From Desulfobacteraceae bacterium (GTDB taxonomy: Bacteria > Desulfobacterota > DSM-4660 > Desulfatiglandales > Desulfatiglandaceae): a stretch of DNA of 48,644 nucleotides. A model generated the notes under the pieces. That model searched no databases, was not told where the DNA came from, and saw only the letters and a program-made list of their open reading frames with translations. The DNA lies in NCBI GenBank assembly GCA_003599015.1, contig QZIK01000127.1, forward strand, positions 1 to 48,644. Direction: 5' to 3'. Each line of letters begins with the position of its first letter. Position 1 is the first letter of the stretch. Shown piece by piece: positions 35,578-44,821 of this stretch. The translations under genes and the position numbers were made by a program.

Positions 35578-36558
35578 TTGTTGCAGAAACACGGTCCGAT
35601 TGTCGAAGGCACATTGAAAGGCATGCACGAAGACGGCTGGGAAAAAAAATTCACCGAAAACGGTATAAGCCTTGGCGCTTATCTCCTTTCCGAGCGTCAA
35701 AAAAAAGGATACTCCCTTGCCAGGATTGCCCAAGAGACAAGAGTGCGTCTTGAGATCCTTGAGTCAATTGAGAAGGAAGCCTGGGAAAAACTCCCTCCTC
35801 CCGCATTTGTAAAGGGGTTCTTGATTTCCTATGCCCGGGCATTGGACCTTGAAGAAAAGCAGGTCCTTGATATGTACAGCATGGCCGGGCACTCCCCAAA
35901 GCCTCTCAAGCCCTTGGCAAGAACGACAAAAACCGGGAGGGGATTTTACCTTTTCGTTATACCTTTGCTTGTGGTCTTGGCAGGGGCGATGTATTTCCTG
36001 GGGAAAGATTTTTTCCCGGGGTCCGATAAATGGATGGAAAGATTTTTTCCCGGGGATGAGGAAACTGCAAGGTCCATAGATCCTCCGGAAGAAAAAAAAT
36101 CTTCCCCTTATGAGCCCAAACTCATTCAGGAATCCCTTTCCGAAGATCAGTACCAGCAAGATTTAAAGTATGAAATCCCCGGGCAAGAGATGATTTCCGA
36201 TCACAAGGAACCTCTTCAAGAGACGGAGGCGGACAATTCTCCTCCATCAGATTCTCTTAAAACTCCATCTGATGCAAAGGAGCAGACAAAAGAAGGGGAC
36301 CTTATACTTAAAGCCAAGGCTAGAAAGAGGACATGGCTGAGGATAATAGCCGACGGAGGGGAACCAAAGGAGTATATGCTCCCCCCCGGTAGTGAACGCC
36401 AGTTTAGTGCAAGAGAAAGGTTTGAACTTTTGATCGGGAATGCCGGAGGCATAGCTCTTGAATTAAACGAAGAAAAGATGGACAATCTTGGCGCGTTGGG
36501 AGAGGTGCTGAGAATAACGCTGCCCGATGACATGAAAAAGAGAGGTGAAACACATTAA
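35578..36558 (+). CDS. rodZ: RodZ-like cytoskeletal membrane protein
   Basis: 326 residues from a TTG at 35578; an ATG at 35623 is a possible shorter start and neither has a good ribosome site. The N-terminal part is a helix-turn-helix domain of the HTH_25 type (about 30-100: LGAYLLSERQKKGYSLARIA, PPPAFVKGFLISYARAL). One transmembrane helix follows at about 122-141, then an acidic, low-complexity linker (about 145-240) and a C-terminal beta domain of the RodZ_C/DUF4115 type (ILKAKARKRTWLRIIADG). RodZ ties MreB filaments to the membrane and helps set rod shape. No mreB is nearby. Its 3' end overlaps the tyrS start by 14 bp. Confidence 0.85.
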   Translation: MLQKHGPIVEGTLKGMHEDGWEKKFTENGISLGAYLLSERQKKGYSLARIAQETRVRLEILESIEKEAWEKLPPPAFVKGFLISYARALDLEEKQVLDMYSMAGHSPKPLKPLARTTKTGRGFYLFVIPLLVVLAGAMYFLGKDFFPGSDKWMERFFPGDEETARSIDPPEEKKSSPYEPKLIQESLSEDQYQQDLKYEIPGQEMISDHKEPLQETEADNSPPSDSLKTPSDAKEQTKEGDLILKAKARKRTWLRIIADGGEPKEYMLPPGSERQFSARERFELLIGNAGGIALELNEEKMDNLGALGEVLRITLPDDMKKRGETH

Positions 36559-37795
36559 GGTGGAAAACATCCTGGACATATTTGAGGCTAGGGGTTTAGT
36601 GGAACAGGTTACCGACCGAATCCTTTTGAAGGATCTCCTGGAGAGGCCAGTTACTTGTTATATAGGTTTTGATCCAACCGCGCGAAGTCTTCACGCTGGA
36701 AGTCTTCTTCCCATCATGTCCCTGATGCACATGCAGAGGGCCGGTCACAGGCCCATTGTTATTGTGGGAGGAGGAACCGCATTGGTAGGAGATCCCAGCG
36801 GCAAAACCGAGATGAGACCCATCATGACCAGGGAGCAGATCGATGAAAACGCAGAGGCAATTAAATCTCAGCTCTCCAGGTTCATTGATTTCTCCGATGG
36901 AAAAGCCCTGCTTGTCAATAACGCCGATTGGCTCACAGAGCTTCATTATATAGATTTTCTGAGGGATATCGGAAAGCATTTCAGCGTAAACCGTATGCTT
37001 GCAGCAGAAAGCTACAAGGCAAGGCTTGAAACAGGTTTAAATTTCATAGAATTCAACTACATGCTTCTTCAGGCCTATGATTTCTGGTATCTTTTCAGGC
37101 ATTATGGATGTCGCTTACAGATGGGCGGGAATGATCAGTGGGGAAACATCCTGGCAGGGGCGGATCTTGTCAGGCGAATGGACGGTGAAATAGTGCACGG
37201 GCTGACCCTCCCTCTTCTCACCACCTCATCGGGAGTAAAAATGGGTAAGACCCACAAGGGAGCCATCTGGCTTGACCCGGAATTGACGTCTCCTTATGAA
37301 TATTATCAATATTGGATAAATCAGGCGGATGAAGACATAGCCCGATTTATAGCTCTTTTCACATTCCTCCCCATGGATGAGGTAAAAAGGCTTGGAGCCC
37401 TTAAAGGGGCTGAACTTAACACCGCCAAAGAAATCCTTGCCTTTGAAACCACAAGCATCTGCCACGGAAAAGAGGAGGCAGAAAAGGCAAGGCAGTCATC
37501 CAGAGCGCTTTTTGGAACAGGTGATTCGGAATTTTTAGCAGTTGCTCCGACCTTCACCCTGGCAGCAGAGGTTCTTAATAAAAGTTTGGAGGCTTCTACC
37601 CTTTTCAATATGTGCGGCCTGTGCAAGTCCAAGGGGGAAGCCCGCAGGCTTATAGAACAGGGAGGAGCTTATATAAACGGGAAACAGGTTATAACAATTG
37701 ATCAAAAGGTTGGCTCAAACGCCCTTAATAAGGACGGCGCCATTCTTTTGAGGGCAGGCAAGAAACGATATATGCGCATTGTTCCTGAGCCGTGA
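36545..37795 (+). CDS. tyrS: Tyrosine-tRNA ligase
   Basis: A 416-residue class I synthetase that charges tRNA-Tyr. The HIGH-like motif appears as DPTARSLHAGS, the tyrosine-site segment as YMLLQAYDFWYLF, then GGNDQWGNI, and the KMSKS-like loop as VKMGKTHKGAIWLD, the form normal for E. coli-type TyrRS. The C-terminal S4 RNA-binding domain is present (MCGLCKSKGEARRLIEQGGAYING). The start is GTG at 36545, which overlaps rodZ by 14 bp; a GTG 15 bases further in is also possible. The 3' end overlaps the next gene by 4 bp (GTGA). Regulation by a T-box is not evident, as there is no leader. Confidence 0.96.
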   Translation: MKHIKVENILDIFEARGLVEQVTDRILLKDLLERPVTCYIGFDPTARSLHAGSLLPIMSLMHMQRAGHRPIVIVGGGTALVGDPSGKTEMRPIMTREQIDENAEAIKSQLSRFIDFSDGKALLVNNADWLTELHYIDFLRDIGKHFSVNRMLAAESYKARLETGLNFIEFNYMLLQAYDFWYLFRHYGCRLQMGGNDQWGNILAGADLVRRMDGEIVHGLTLPLLTTSSGVKMGKTHKGAIWLDPELTSPYEYYQYWINQADEDIARFIALFTFLPMDEVKRLGALKGAELNTAKEILAFETTSICHGKEEAEKARQSSRALFGTGDSEFLAVAPTFTLAAEVLNKSLEASTLFNMCGLCKSKGEARRLIEQGGAYINGKQVITIDQKVGSNALNKDGAILLRAGKKRYMRIVPEP

Positions 37796-38790
37796 GGCCT
37801 GTAAATACAATGGAAGAAAGTGAAGATATCATCCTTGATGAGGATGCCGAGATAGAAGAGGGTGACCTTGACTCAGTAGCCGGTGTGGAAATGGTTCCTG
37901 CCATACCTCTTGAAGAAAACAGGGCAGTCATCCCTTATGATCCACTCCAGATTTATTTGATGGAGATCAAAAGATACAAGCTCCTCACACGAGAGGAAGA
38001 GATGGAGCTTGCCATCAGGGCTGTCGAGCAGCAGGATGAAAAGGCCATCTATACCCTTGTTACCTCCAACCTGCGGCTTGTAGTAAAAATTGCCATGGAT
38101 TTTCACCGTTACTGGACCCAGAACCTCCTCGATCTTATACAGGAGGGCAACCTCGGTCTTATTCAGGCAGTAAGAAAGTTTGACCCATATCGCGGAATTA
38201 AGTTCTCCTATTATGCCTCCTTCTGGATCAAGGCCTACCTGCTCAAGTTCATAATGGATAACTGGAAACTGGTGAAGATAGGAACTACCCAGAGCCAGAG
38301 AAAGCTTTTCTTCAACCTGGCCAAAGAACGAGAAAGTCTTATATCAAAAGGGTTTGAGCCTGAGCCCAGACTTCTGGCAGAACGTCTGGACGTCAAGGAA
38401 GAGGAAGTGGTTGAGATGAGCCAGCGCCTTGGTGGGTGGGAGATCTCCCTCAGTTCTCCCCTCGGAGATGACTCAAAAGAAACATACGGTGCATTTCTGC
38501 CCGACCCTTCCACGAGCGTTGAGGAAGAGCTTTCCCAGGATGAAAGCCGCCGGCTTCTCAAGGAAAAATTAAAGGAATTTCGCAAAACCATGACCGGCAA
38601 GGAGGCAGACATCTTTGATAACCGGATCATGGCCGAAAAACCTCTTACACTAAGGGAGCTTGGAGAAAAGTACAATATCTCCAGGGAAAGGGTGCGCCAG
38701 CTCCAGGAGAAGATAGTTGACAACATAAGAAAATGGCTGGAACAGGAAATACCCAACTTTAAAGAACAATACACGGATATGCTGAAGTAG
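37792..38790 (+). CDS. rpoH: RpoH-type (sigma-32-like) RNA polymerase sigma factor
   Basis: A 332-residue sigma70-family factor. An acidic N-terminal tail (about 1-50) precedes region 1.2 (DPLQIYLMEIKRYKLLTREE), region 2 (TSNLRLVVKIA, DLIQEGNLGLIQAVRKFDP, SYYASFWIKAYLLKF) and region 4 with a helix-turn-helix (TLRELGEKYNISRERVRQL). The TTQSQRKLFFNL segment is the RpoH box, which distinguishes heat-shock sigma factors from housekeeping ones. Region 1.1 is absent. The start GTG overlaps the tyrS stop by 4 bp; an ATG at 37810 is the alternative. Its place in the same run as ftsH and a SurA-like gene fits a stress or proteostasis role. Confidence 0.85.
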   Translation: MRPVNTMEESEDIILDEDAEIEEGDLDSVAGVEMVPAIPLEENRAVIPYDPLQIYLMEIKRYKLLTREEEMELAIRAVEQQDEKAIYTLVTSNLRLVVKIAMDFHRYWTQNLLDLIQEGNLGLIQAVRKFDPYRGIKFSYYASFWIKAYLLKFIMDNWKLVKIGTTQSQRKLFFNLAKERESLISKGFEPEPRLLAERLDVKEEEVVEMSQRLGGWEISLSSPLGDDSKETYGAFLPDPSTSVEEELSQDESRRLLKEKLKEFRKTMTGKEADIFDNRIMAEKPLTLRELGEKYNISRERVRQLQEKIVDNIRKWLEQEIPNFKEQYTDMLK

Positions 38791-38793
38791 GCC

Positions 38794-38811
38794 GGGGACA
38801 TGTGGGTCCCC
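38794..38811 (+). terminator. GC stem-loop after the sigma factor gene
   Basis: Perfect 6-bp stem GGGGAC / GTCCCC around a 6-nt loop, beginning 3 bp after the sigma factor stop and about 30 bp before the TPR gene. No U tract follows, so it is more likely a partial terminator, attenuator or mRNA-processing structure. Confidence 0.4.
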
Positions 38812-38842
38812 AGGCTGCCTTAGTCCATGCCAATGGTGGAGT

Positions 38843-40627
38843 ATGTTTGATAAAATTAATTTAGTTCCCCCTCCTTCGGCCGTTAGCCGGCTGCTGAAGG
38901 TTATCTTTTTTTGTGGCATTTTCACTTCCCTTTCATGCGGGAACTTGTTTCACCAACCCGGGCAGGTCCCAGGCAGGGATCTGCAACAACCTGAGCAAAA
39001 GCTCTCTCAGATTTTGCCCCAGCGAACAAAAGATCCTTACGCACTTTTTCTCTACGCCTCACGCTCTGAGAATCAAGGCGATTATGACTCATCCATCAAA
39101 TTCCTTAAGCAGGCCATAGAGCTTGACCCCGGATCCGCTTACCTCAATGCCAAGATCGCTTACCTTCTCAAGGAAAAAAAGGAATTTCAGGAGGCCTTGA
39201 AGTACGCCGGCAACTGTATGGAACTCGAACCGGAGGAGGCGGAATACAGGGTATTAGCGGGAGATCTGAACGCACTGCTGGGGCAGGATGAACCTGCAAT
39301 AGAACAATATGAGCAGGCAGTGCGGCTTGCCAGGGAAAACCACAGGATCAGGCTTCTTTTGACAACACTTTTAATAAGAAAGGGCAGATTCCAGGATGCC
39401 CTGAAACACCTGGATAATATCCTGGAACAAAACCCCGATATGGTCATAGCGCATTACTACAGGGGCAGGGTAAACCTGGAGCTTAAAAGCATCCCTGAAG
39501 CAGAGAAATCCTTTCTGGCTGCCCTTAAGTTGAACGAAAAACTGGAACCAGCGCTTTTCGATCTTGGCACCTTATACCAGATGGCTGGCCGTCATGTGGA
39601 TGCCATAGAGACTTACGAAAAGCTTCTCCGTTTTCATCCTCAAAACCTCTCAGTGAGGGAAAGGCTTGTGAGTCTGTATCTTAAGGCAGGTTTAAAGGAA
39701 AAAGCTGAAAAGGAGATTAACGCAATCAAGGGTCTTTCCCAGCCTGGAGGGTTGGACAGACAGGCCCTTGGTTTGGTTTACCTGAAGCAGGGAAGACTCG
39801 ATGAATCAATCGAAGAGCTTCGCCTCATTGTTTCTGCATGGCCTAAAGACCAAAAGTCCCGATATTACCTAGCGATAGCTTACGAAGAAAAGGGAGATAA
39901 AGAGAAGGCCATAGAGAATTTCGCCCTTATTTCACCAGACTCTGATTATTTCACCAATGCAAGGATCCACATGGCCTATCTTCTCGAGTCCCTGAAGAGA
40001 TTGGATGAGGCCATAAAGGCAATCCGGGAAGGCATTGAGAAGATGAAGAACAAGGCTGAGCTCTATCTGGTCCTTGGATCACTTTATGAAGACAAAAAAG
40101 ATTATGTGAAGGCAAGGGAGGTTCTCCGAGATGGTCTGGCCCTCAACGGGAAAAATACGGACCTTATCTTTAGACTTGCTGTGGTGCTCGACAAGGACAA
40201 CGACAAAGAGGGATGCCTTAAGTACATGAAGAGCATCCTGGAAATAGAGCCTAGCCATGCCGAGGCGCTAAATTACATAGGCTACACATACGCCGAGCAG
40301 GGTATCAATCTTGATGAGGCAATGGAGCTTATAAAGCGGGCACTCAACATAAAACCCGAAAGCGGCCATATAATTGACAGCCTTGGCTGGGTTTATTATC
40401 AGAAAGGAATGTATGCCGAGGCGATAAAGCACCTTGAAAAGGCGGCAGGCCTTATGCCCGATGACCCAACCATCAATGAGCACCTTGGTGATGCCTACGC
40501 AAAGGCCAGACGCTACAAGGATTCATTGGACCGTTACAACAAGGCCCTTTCCCTCGGACCCTCCAACTCTGATATATTGAAGGGTAAGATTTCCGACATG
40601 GAACTGCGCCTGAAAAAAGGCAATTGA
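38843..40627 (+). CDS. TPR-repeat protein, probably exported or lipidated
   Basis: A 594-residue protein built almost wholly of tetratricopeptide repeats, roughly 12 to 14 from about residue 50 to the end; clear examples include ALFLYASRSENQGDYDSSIK, AHYYRGRVNLELKSIPEAEK and HLGDAYAKARRYKDSLDRYN. The N-terminus has a basic stretch and a hydrophobic segment ending SLSCGN, which resembles a signal peptide with an imperfect lipobox. TPR proteins are scaffolds; no enzymatic domain is seen. The start context is weak (GGAG sits only 1-2 nt before the ATG). Its stop overlaps the LolB-like gene start, and the pair recurs in related genomes as I recall, so an outer-membrane assembly role is plausible. 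Confidence 0.82.
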   Translation: MFDKINLVPPPSAVSRLLKVIFFCGIFTSLSCGNLFHQPGQVPGRDLQQPEQKLSQILPQRTKDPYALFLYASRSENQGDYDSSIKFLKQAIELDPGSAYLNAKIAYLLKEKKEFQEALKYAGNCMELEPEEAEYRVLAGDLNALLGQDEPAIEQYEQAVRLARENHRIRLLLTTLLIRKGRFQDALKHLDNILEQNPDMVIAHYYRGRVNLELKSIPEAEKSFLAALKLNEKLEPALFDLGTLYQMAGRHVDAIETYEKLLRFHPQNLSVRERLVSLYLKAGLKEKAEKEINAIKGLSQPGGLDRQALGLVYLKQGRLDESIEELRLIVSAWPKDQKSRYYLAIAYEEKGDKEKAIENFALISPDSDYFTNARIHMAYLLESLKRLDEAIKAIREGIEKMKNKAELYLVLGSLYEDKKDYVKAREVLRDGLALNGKNTDLIFRLAVVLDKDNDKEGCLKYMKSILEIEPSHAEALNYIGYTYAEQGINLDEAMELIKRALNIKPESGHIIDSLGWVYYQKGMYAEAIKHLEKAAGLMPDDPTINEHLGDAYAKARRYKDSLDRYNKALSLGPSNSDILKGKISDMELRLKKGN

Positions 40628-41457
40628 GTGTTGTGATCTCTCGAGCTTTCACCTGCAGCCTTTTCCTGCTGGCATTTTTTTTCTCCCTCCAGAGCTGTGC
40701 CCCTCTGATACCGGATACCTCAAAAAAACGATTAACAAGCGCAGAGAGGGATCAAGCCATGTCTTTACTGGCAAAGGAAGATCTCAAGGCTTCAACCTTC
40801 TTTGGAACAGGTCACTTGACAGTGGAGGGACCTGATTCCTATTCAAAGGCCCCTATTCTTCTGGTGGGAAGGAGACAGCCCCTGGCTTTAAGACTTGAAA
40901 TAACACATCCTTGGGGAAAGCCTTTGGCCCATATGGTGGTCAAGAAACAAGGCTTTATGCTTTTGGTCTTTCAGGAGGCTAAATGCTATGAAGGCGACGC
41001 TTCTGCAATGGCCGGTCAAGGTGCTCTTCCCATAAGCCTTTCACCCCATGAGCTGTGGGGGATTGCAAGGGGATTCCCCATGCTGGAGGGCTTCAGGCCG
41101 GTTGAATCAACCGGAATAAGCGAAATAAGGCTCCTGGAGGCGCATGAAAACTCAGAAAAGATACTAAAACTGGACGGCAACACACCCCGAAGCATTGTTT
41201 TCCCCGGAAGAGGTATTGAGATAAACTACGATGGTTTTACCCGCGGAGGGGGAATCTCCTTTGCACCCATAGTCCGGGTCTCAAGTGAAGCTGGCAAACA
41301 TACCGTCACCATTAAGCATGATCAGATGGAGTTTAACACGCCGATTTCCGAGGCCCTATTTCAACTTGACGTTCCCCAGGAATTTGAGAAGGTGAGAGTG
41401 ACCGGATTCAAGAATACACCCATGGCCCCCGCAAAAGACGATTCGGACAGGCTATAG
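40624..41457 (+). CDS. LolB/DUF4292-like outer-membrane lipoprotein
   Basis: A 277-residue predicted lipoprotein. The signal peptide ends in the lipobox SLQSC (Cys about 25). The mature part has the LolA/LolB-like pattern: FFGTGHLTVEG, PLALRLEITHPWGKPLAHMV and later strand-rich segments ending FQLDVPQEFEKV. LolB receives lipoproteins from LolA and inserts them in the outer membrane; the similarity here is fold-level, so the precise job is uncertain. The start is a TTG overlapping the TPR gene stop; the GTG three codons in is an alternative. It is followed by the molybdoenzyme gene after 27 bp, apparently in the same transcript. Confidence 0.7.
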   Translation: MSVVISRAFTCSLFLLAFFFSLQSCAPLIPDTSKKRLTSAERDQAMSLLAKEDLKASTFFGTGHLTVEGPDSYSKAPILLVGRRQPLALRLEITHPWGKPLAHMVVKKQGFMLLVFQEAKCYEGDASAMAGQGALPISLSPHELWGIARGFPMLEGFRPVESTGISEIRLLEAHENSEKILKLDGNTPRSIVFPGRGIEINYDGFTRGGGISFAPIVRVSSEAGKHTVTIKHDQMEFNTPISEALFQLDVPQEFEKVRVTGFKNTPMAPAKDDSDRL

Positions 41458-41484
41458 AAAAAGAGAGTTCAGCCGGAGAAAAAT

Positions 41485-43548
41485 ATGCAATGGAGAAAAA
41501 CGCACTGCGCCAGGATGGACCACGGAGGATGCGGATTAATCGTGGGCGTGGAGAAAAACAGGGTTGTGGCCATAAAGGCTGACCCGGAGGGTTTCCTCAA
41601 TAGGGGCTATATATGTCCTAAGGGGCTTCACTCCGCCGACAAACTTTATCATCCCAGACGCCTGAGAGTTCCCCTGATGCGAAAGGGAACCCGAGGGGAG
41701 GGGGTCTGGGAAGAAATTTCATGGCCAGCGGCTCTTGAGGCTATAAAAAACAGCCTTTTGGCAGTCAAGGAAAAACACGGAGCAAGAGCAGTTGCATTTT
41801 GTCAGGGAATGCCAAAAGGCATGGAGCATTTTGTGCTTATAAGGCTGGCCAATCTGTTCGGTTCTCCCAACGTGGTGGCAACCCAGGATGTCTGCCATGC
41901 ACCACGGGAAGTCACAGGCCTCCACACCTGCGGGTTTTATCCCGTTGTTGATTTTCACCAGCAGGCAAAAACGGTTGTACTATGGGGAAGCAATATAACC
42001 TCCACCAATGAAGAAGGTGAAATATCAGGCCTTTTGCTTGAGTCAATAAAAAAAGGTACAGAGATTATCCTGGTGGATCCTCGGAGTACTGCCCTGACAA
42101 ATAAGGCCCGCTGCTGGCTTCAGATCCGGCCTGGAACCGACTGCGCCCTTGCCCTGGGTCTTCTCAAGGTAATCATTGAAGAGGGTCTTTACGACGCTGC
42201 TTTTGTGGAAAAATGGACACACGGTTTTGAGGATCTGGCAAGATATATGGCACAGTTCACCGTGGAACATGCCTCCCAGATTACGGGAGTTGAAGCCAGA
42301 TTGATAAGGGATGCAGCCAGGACTTACGCCAGCTCCCGCCCTGCGGCCATACAGTGGGGAAACGCCATTGAACAGCACCCTTCTGTCTTTGACACGGCAA
42401 GGGCTCTCATCTGCCTTATGGCCATATGCGGAAACCTTGACATCCCGGGAGGAAACATATGGCCGGAGGAGCCGCCGGTGTTGGGGCTCGGAAAATTCGT
42501 AAGAGCGGATTGCCTTCCCACCAAGGCCAGAGACATGATTAATGCCCATCACGGAACTATTCCGCGGCTCATGACCGTCCCGCCTGCTTATTTCAGAAAG
42601 GCCGTACTCCACGGTATCCCATATCCTGTCAAGGCAGCCTATATGCAATGCACCAACCCCCTGATGACTTACGCCCAAAGCAACCTCACCCGTGATGCTA
42701 TCATGAGACTAGATTTCCTTGCCGTATCAGAAGTCTTCATGACACCGACGGCATCCCTGGCAGACATAGTGCTTCCTGCGGCCACCCATTTTGAATTCAA
42801 CGACATCGGCCATTATGGACTTGGTCATGGATATATTCTGGCTCGACCCAAACTTGTGGATCCACCTGATCATTGCCGGTCTGACATCAGGATCCTAAAC
42901 GAGCTTGGAAAGATTATGACCGACCCCAAAGACTGGTATGATGATCCTGACATGCTGCTGGAGGAGGTTTTGTATCCTGCCGGAATTAACTTTAGCCATT
43001 TTTCCGAAATCGGATTTCTTAAAGGCAAAGACAGACCCCAAAAATACCTTTTCTCAGGCTTCAAGACGCCCACCGGAAAGGTGGAACTGGCCCTAAGCTC
43101 CGCGGAGAAATATGGACTTCAGAGCCTTCCGCGGTTGCCCGACCTCCTGGAACTTGATCCCCGATTCCCCCTTATCCTCACCAGCGCAAAAAGCCCTGTC
43201 TATCTGCACTCTTCCTACCGCTGGGTAGAGTCTCTCAGAACGCGCGAACCTGAACCTGTAGTGGAGATTAACCCTGAGACGGCCGGCCCTCTTACTATAG
43301 CAGATGGCGATGATGTGTTGATTGAAACTAAGATGGGGATCATAACCCAAAAAGCCAGGATTACAGATCTAATAAGACCAGATGTCGTATGCGCCGCTTA
43401 CGGGTGGTGGTTCCCCGAAGGGAACCCGGTCGAACAATTCGACTGGTGCAGATCAAATTACAATATGCTCACTTCTGCTTCCGGAGAGGGAAAGGAATTC
43501 GGAACACCTTGTCTTAAGGGGATTCCGTGCAGCATAAGGAAGCTATGA
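41485..43548 (+). CDS. Molybdopterin (bis-MGD) oxidoreductase, catalytic subunit, orphan
   Basis: A 687-residue DMSO reductase-superfamily enzyme. The N-terminal cluster region has Cys8, Cys16 and Cys44 (HCARMDHGGCG; RGYICPKG), but Asp12 occupies the position where the second cysteine is expected. The likely Mo ligand is Cys137 in ATQDVCHAPREV. Cofactor motifs follow: WGSNITSTNEEGE, ILVDPRSTALTNKA, GNAIEQHPSVFDTARAL, YMQCTNPLMTYAQS, and the C-terminal cap with HSSYRWVESLR and AAYGWWFPEGNPVEQFDW. No twin-arginine signal is seen, so it is cytosolic. No electron-transfer (FeS) or membrane subunit gene is nearby. It resembles thiosulfate/polysulfide reductase or formate dehydrogenase-like alpha subunits; the substrate cannot be told. 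Confidence 0.87.
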   Translation: MQWRKTHCARMDHGGCGLIVGVEKNRVVAIKADPEGFLNRGYICPKGLHSADKLYHPRRLRVPLMRKGTRGEGVWEEISWPAALEAIKNSLLAVKEKHGARAVAFCQGMPKGMEHFVLIRLANLFGSPNVVATQDVCHAPREVTGLHTCGFYPVVDFHQQAKTVVLWGSNITSTNEEGEISGLLLESIKKGTEIILVDPRSTALTNKARCWLQIRPGTDCALALGLLKVIIEEGLYDAAFVEKWTHGFEDLARYMAQFTVEHASQITGVEARLIRDAARTYASSRPAAIQWGNAIEQHPSVFDTARALICLMAICGNLDIPGGNIWPEEPPVLGLGKFVRADCLPTKARDMINAHHGTIPRLMTVPPAYFRKAVLHGIPYPVKAAYMQCTNPLMTYAQSNLTRDAIMRLDFLAVSEVFMTPTASLADIVLPAATHFEFNDIGHYGLGHGYILARPKLVDPPDHCRSDIRILNELGKIMTDPKDWYDDPDMLLEEVLYPAGINFSHFSEIGFLKGKDRPQKYLFSGFKTPTGKVELALSSAEKYGLQSLPRLPDLLELDPRFPLILTSAKSPVYLHSSYRWVESLRTREPEPVVEINPETAGPLTIADGDDVLIETKMGIITQKARITDLIRPDVVCAAYGWWFPEGNPVEQFDWCRSNYNMLTSASGEGKEFGTPCLKGIPCSIRKL

Positions 43549-43593
43549 AAATACCATAAGTATCATCAGGAGAGTCAGGCCCGACAAAAAGAT

Positions 43594-44775
43594 ATGGACA
43601 CTTACTGTACTGAGAGATTTCAAGCCCAGAGGCGTCTTGCAAGGAAGATTGCTCCTTTCATGGAGGTAAACGAGATTGTTGAGACCATGAGAGCAGAGCT
43701 CAGGACCATCATCCCCCACGCAATGGAGGCCTGCGTTCTACTTCTTGATCCGGATGCAAAGCAATACACAAGACCTCTTCAATGTGCCCTGTATGACAGG
43801 CCCGTCAACTGCCTCATGTGCAAACGCAGCAGGCCGGCGGTTCAGAAGGCGGTAAAGCAAGGAAAGGCGGTTGTATTTCATGAGGGAAGCCCTGTCCTCA
43901 GGCACGACTCCTCAACAGTTGACATAGGGCCTGAAGCAGCCATGCCGGTCCTTTTGAACGGAGAGGTTGTTGCAGTTTTAAGCGTGGTCGCAGTGCCGGA
44001 AGGCCATTTTTCCCGCAGAGACTTTCTTTTTCTCAAGGATTTCTCCGAGGCCCTTTCAAATGTTATGGTCAACGCTCGAAAGCATTGGGAGACGACAAAA
44101 GAGAAGATCAGGATAAGTCAGATGCTTGCTCACCTTGCTCCTTTTGTACCACAGTCGGTGAGGACAATGGTGGAAACTAACCCCGAACTTTTATCCCAGG
44201 AAAAGCAGCCAAAGGATGTCAGCATACTTTTTCTGGATTTGGAAGGATACACTGCATTGAGCCAGAGCCACCCCGAGGTTGAGGTTAACCGGCTTGTGGA
44301 GAGACTTTTTTCTGGATTTGTGGACCCCATACAGCGCTCCAGGGGAGATATAAACGAAACATCGGGGGACGGACTGATGATCATCTTCAAGGAAGATGAC
44401 GCAAGAACCAATGCAATCAACTCGGTGAAAGCCGCATTTGAAATACATGAAAGGGCCGCGGAGTTGAATCCTGGACCTGCCAGCAGCCTTGAGCAGGTAA
44501 ACGTAAAGATGGGGATCAATTCAGGCCAGGCACTTTTGGGCATGACAAGATTTAAAGGATCTTTGGGAACACGTATGACTTACACAGCCAGCGGTCCAGT
44601 CACCAATATAGCAGCACGCCTTGCATCCTTCGCAAAAGGCGGAGAGATACTTATAGGAGAGGAGACCGTGAGGCTCATCCAGGGATTATGGCCCATCTAT
44701 GATAAAGGAGAGGCAAAGCTCAAAGGTATTGAAAACCCTGTCAGAGTGTTTTCCCTGACTGCACCTGTATCTTGA
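43594..44775 (+). CDS. GAF-domain class III nucleotide cyclase
   Basis: 393 residues: a GAF-like sensory domain (about 20-165), a short helical linker, then a class III cyclase domain (about 200-390). Metal-binding Asp215 (ILFLDLEGYT) and Asp259 (ETSGDGLMIIF) are present, as are the transition-state residues Asn338 and Arg342 (GPVTNIAARL). The purine-specifying positions appear as Glu255 and Thr331 rather than the Lys/Asp pair of adenylyl cyclases, so ATP versus GTP use is open. No transmembrane segment is present. It follows the molybdoenzyme by 45 bp. The GAF domain contains Cys residues (MCKRSRPAV region) that might sense redox or a ligand; that is speculation. No CRP-type gene is nearby. 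Confidence 0.87.
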   Translation: MDTYCTERFQAQRRLARKIAPFMEVNEIVETMRAELRTIIPHAMEACVLLLDPDAKQYTRPLQCALYDRPVNCLMCKRSRPAVQKAVKQGKAVVFHEGSPVLRHDSSTVDIGPEAAMPVLLNGEVVAVLSVVAVPEGHFSRRDFLFLKDFSEALSNVMVNARKHWETTKEKIRISQMLAHLAPFVPQSVRTMVETNPELLSQEKQPKDVSILFLDLEGYTALSQSHPEVEVNRLVERLFSGFVDPIQRSRGDINETSGDGLMIIFKEDDARTNAINSVKAAFEIHERAAELNPGPASSLEQVNVKMGINSGQALLGMTRFKGSLGTRMTYTASGPVTNIAARLASFAKGGEILIGEETVRLIQGLWPIYDKGEAKLKGIENPVRVFSLTAPVS

Positions 44776-44821
44776 AAAATATCCTCTTTCTTATCATTTT
44801 TCCCGTTTATAAATTTTTTCC

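Noticed and set aside
37230-37270. KMGKT instead of KMSKS in TyrS
   Set aside because: This variant is normal for E. coli-type tyrosyl-tRNA synthetases, so it is not an anomaly.
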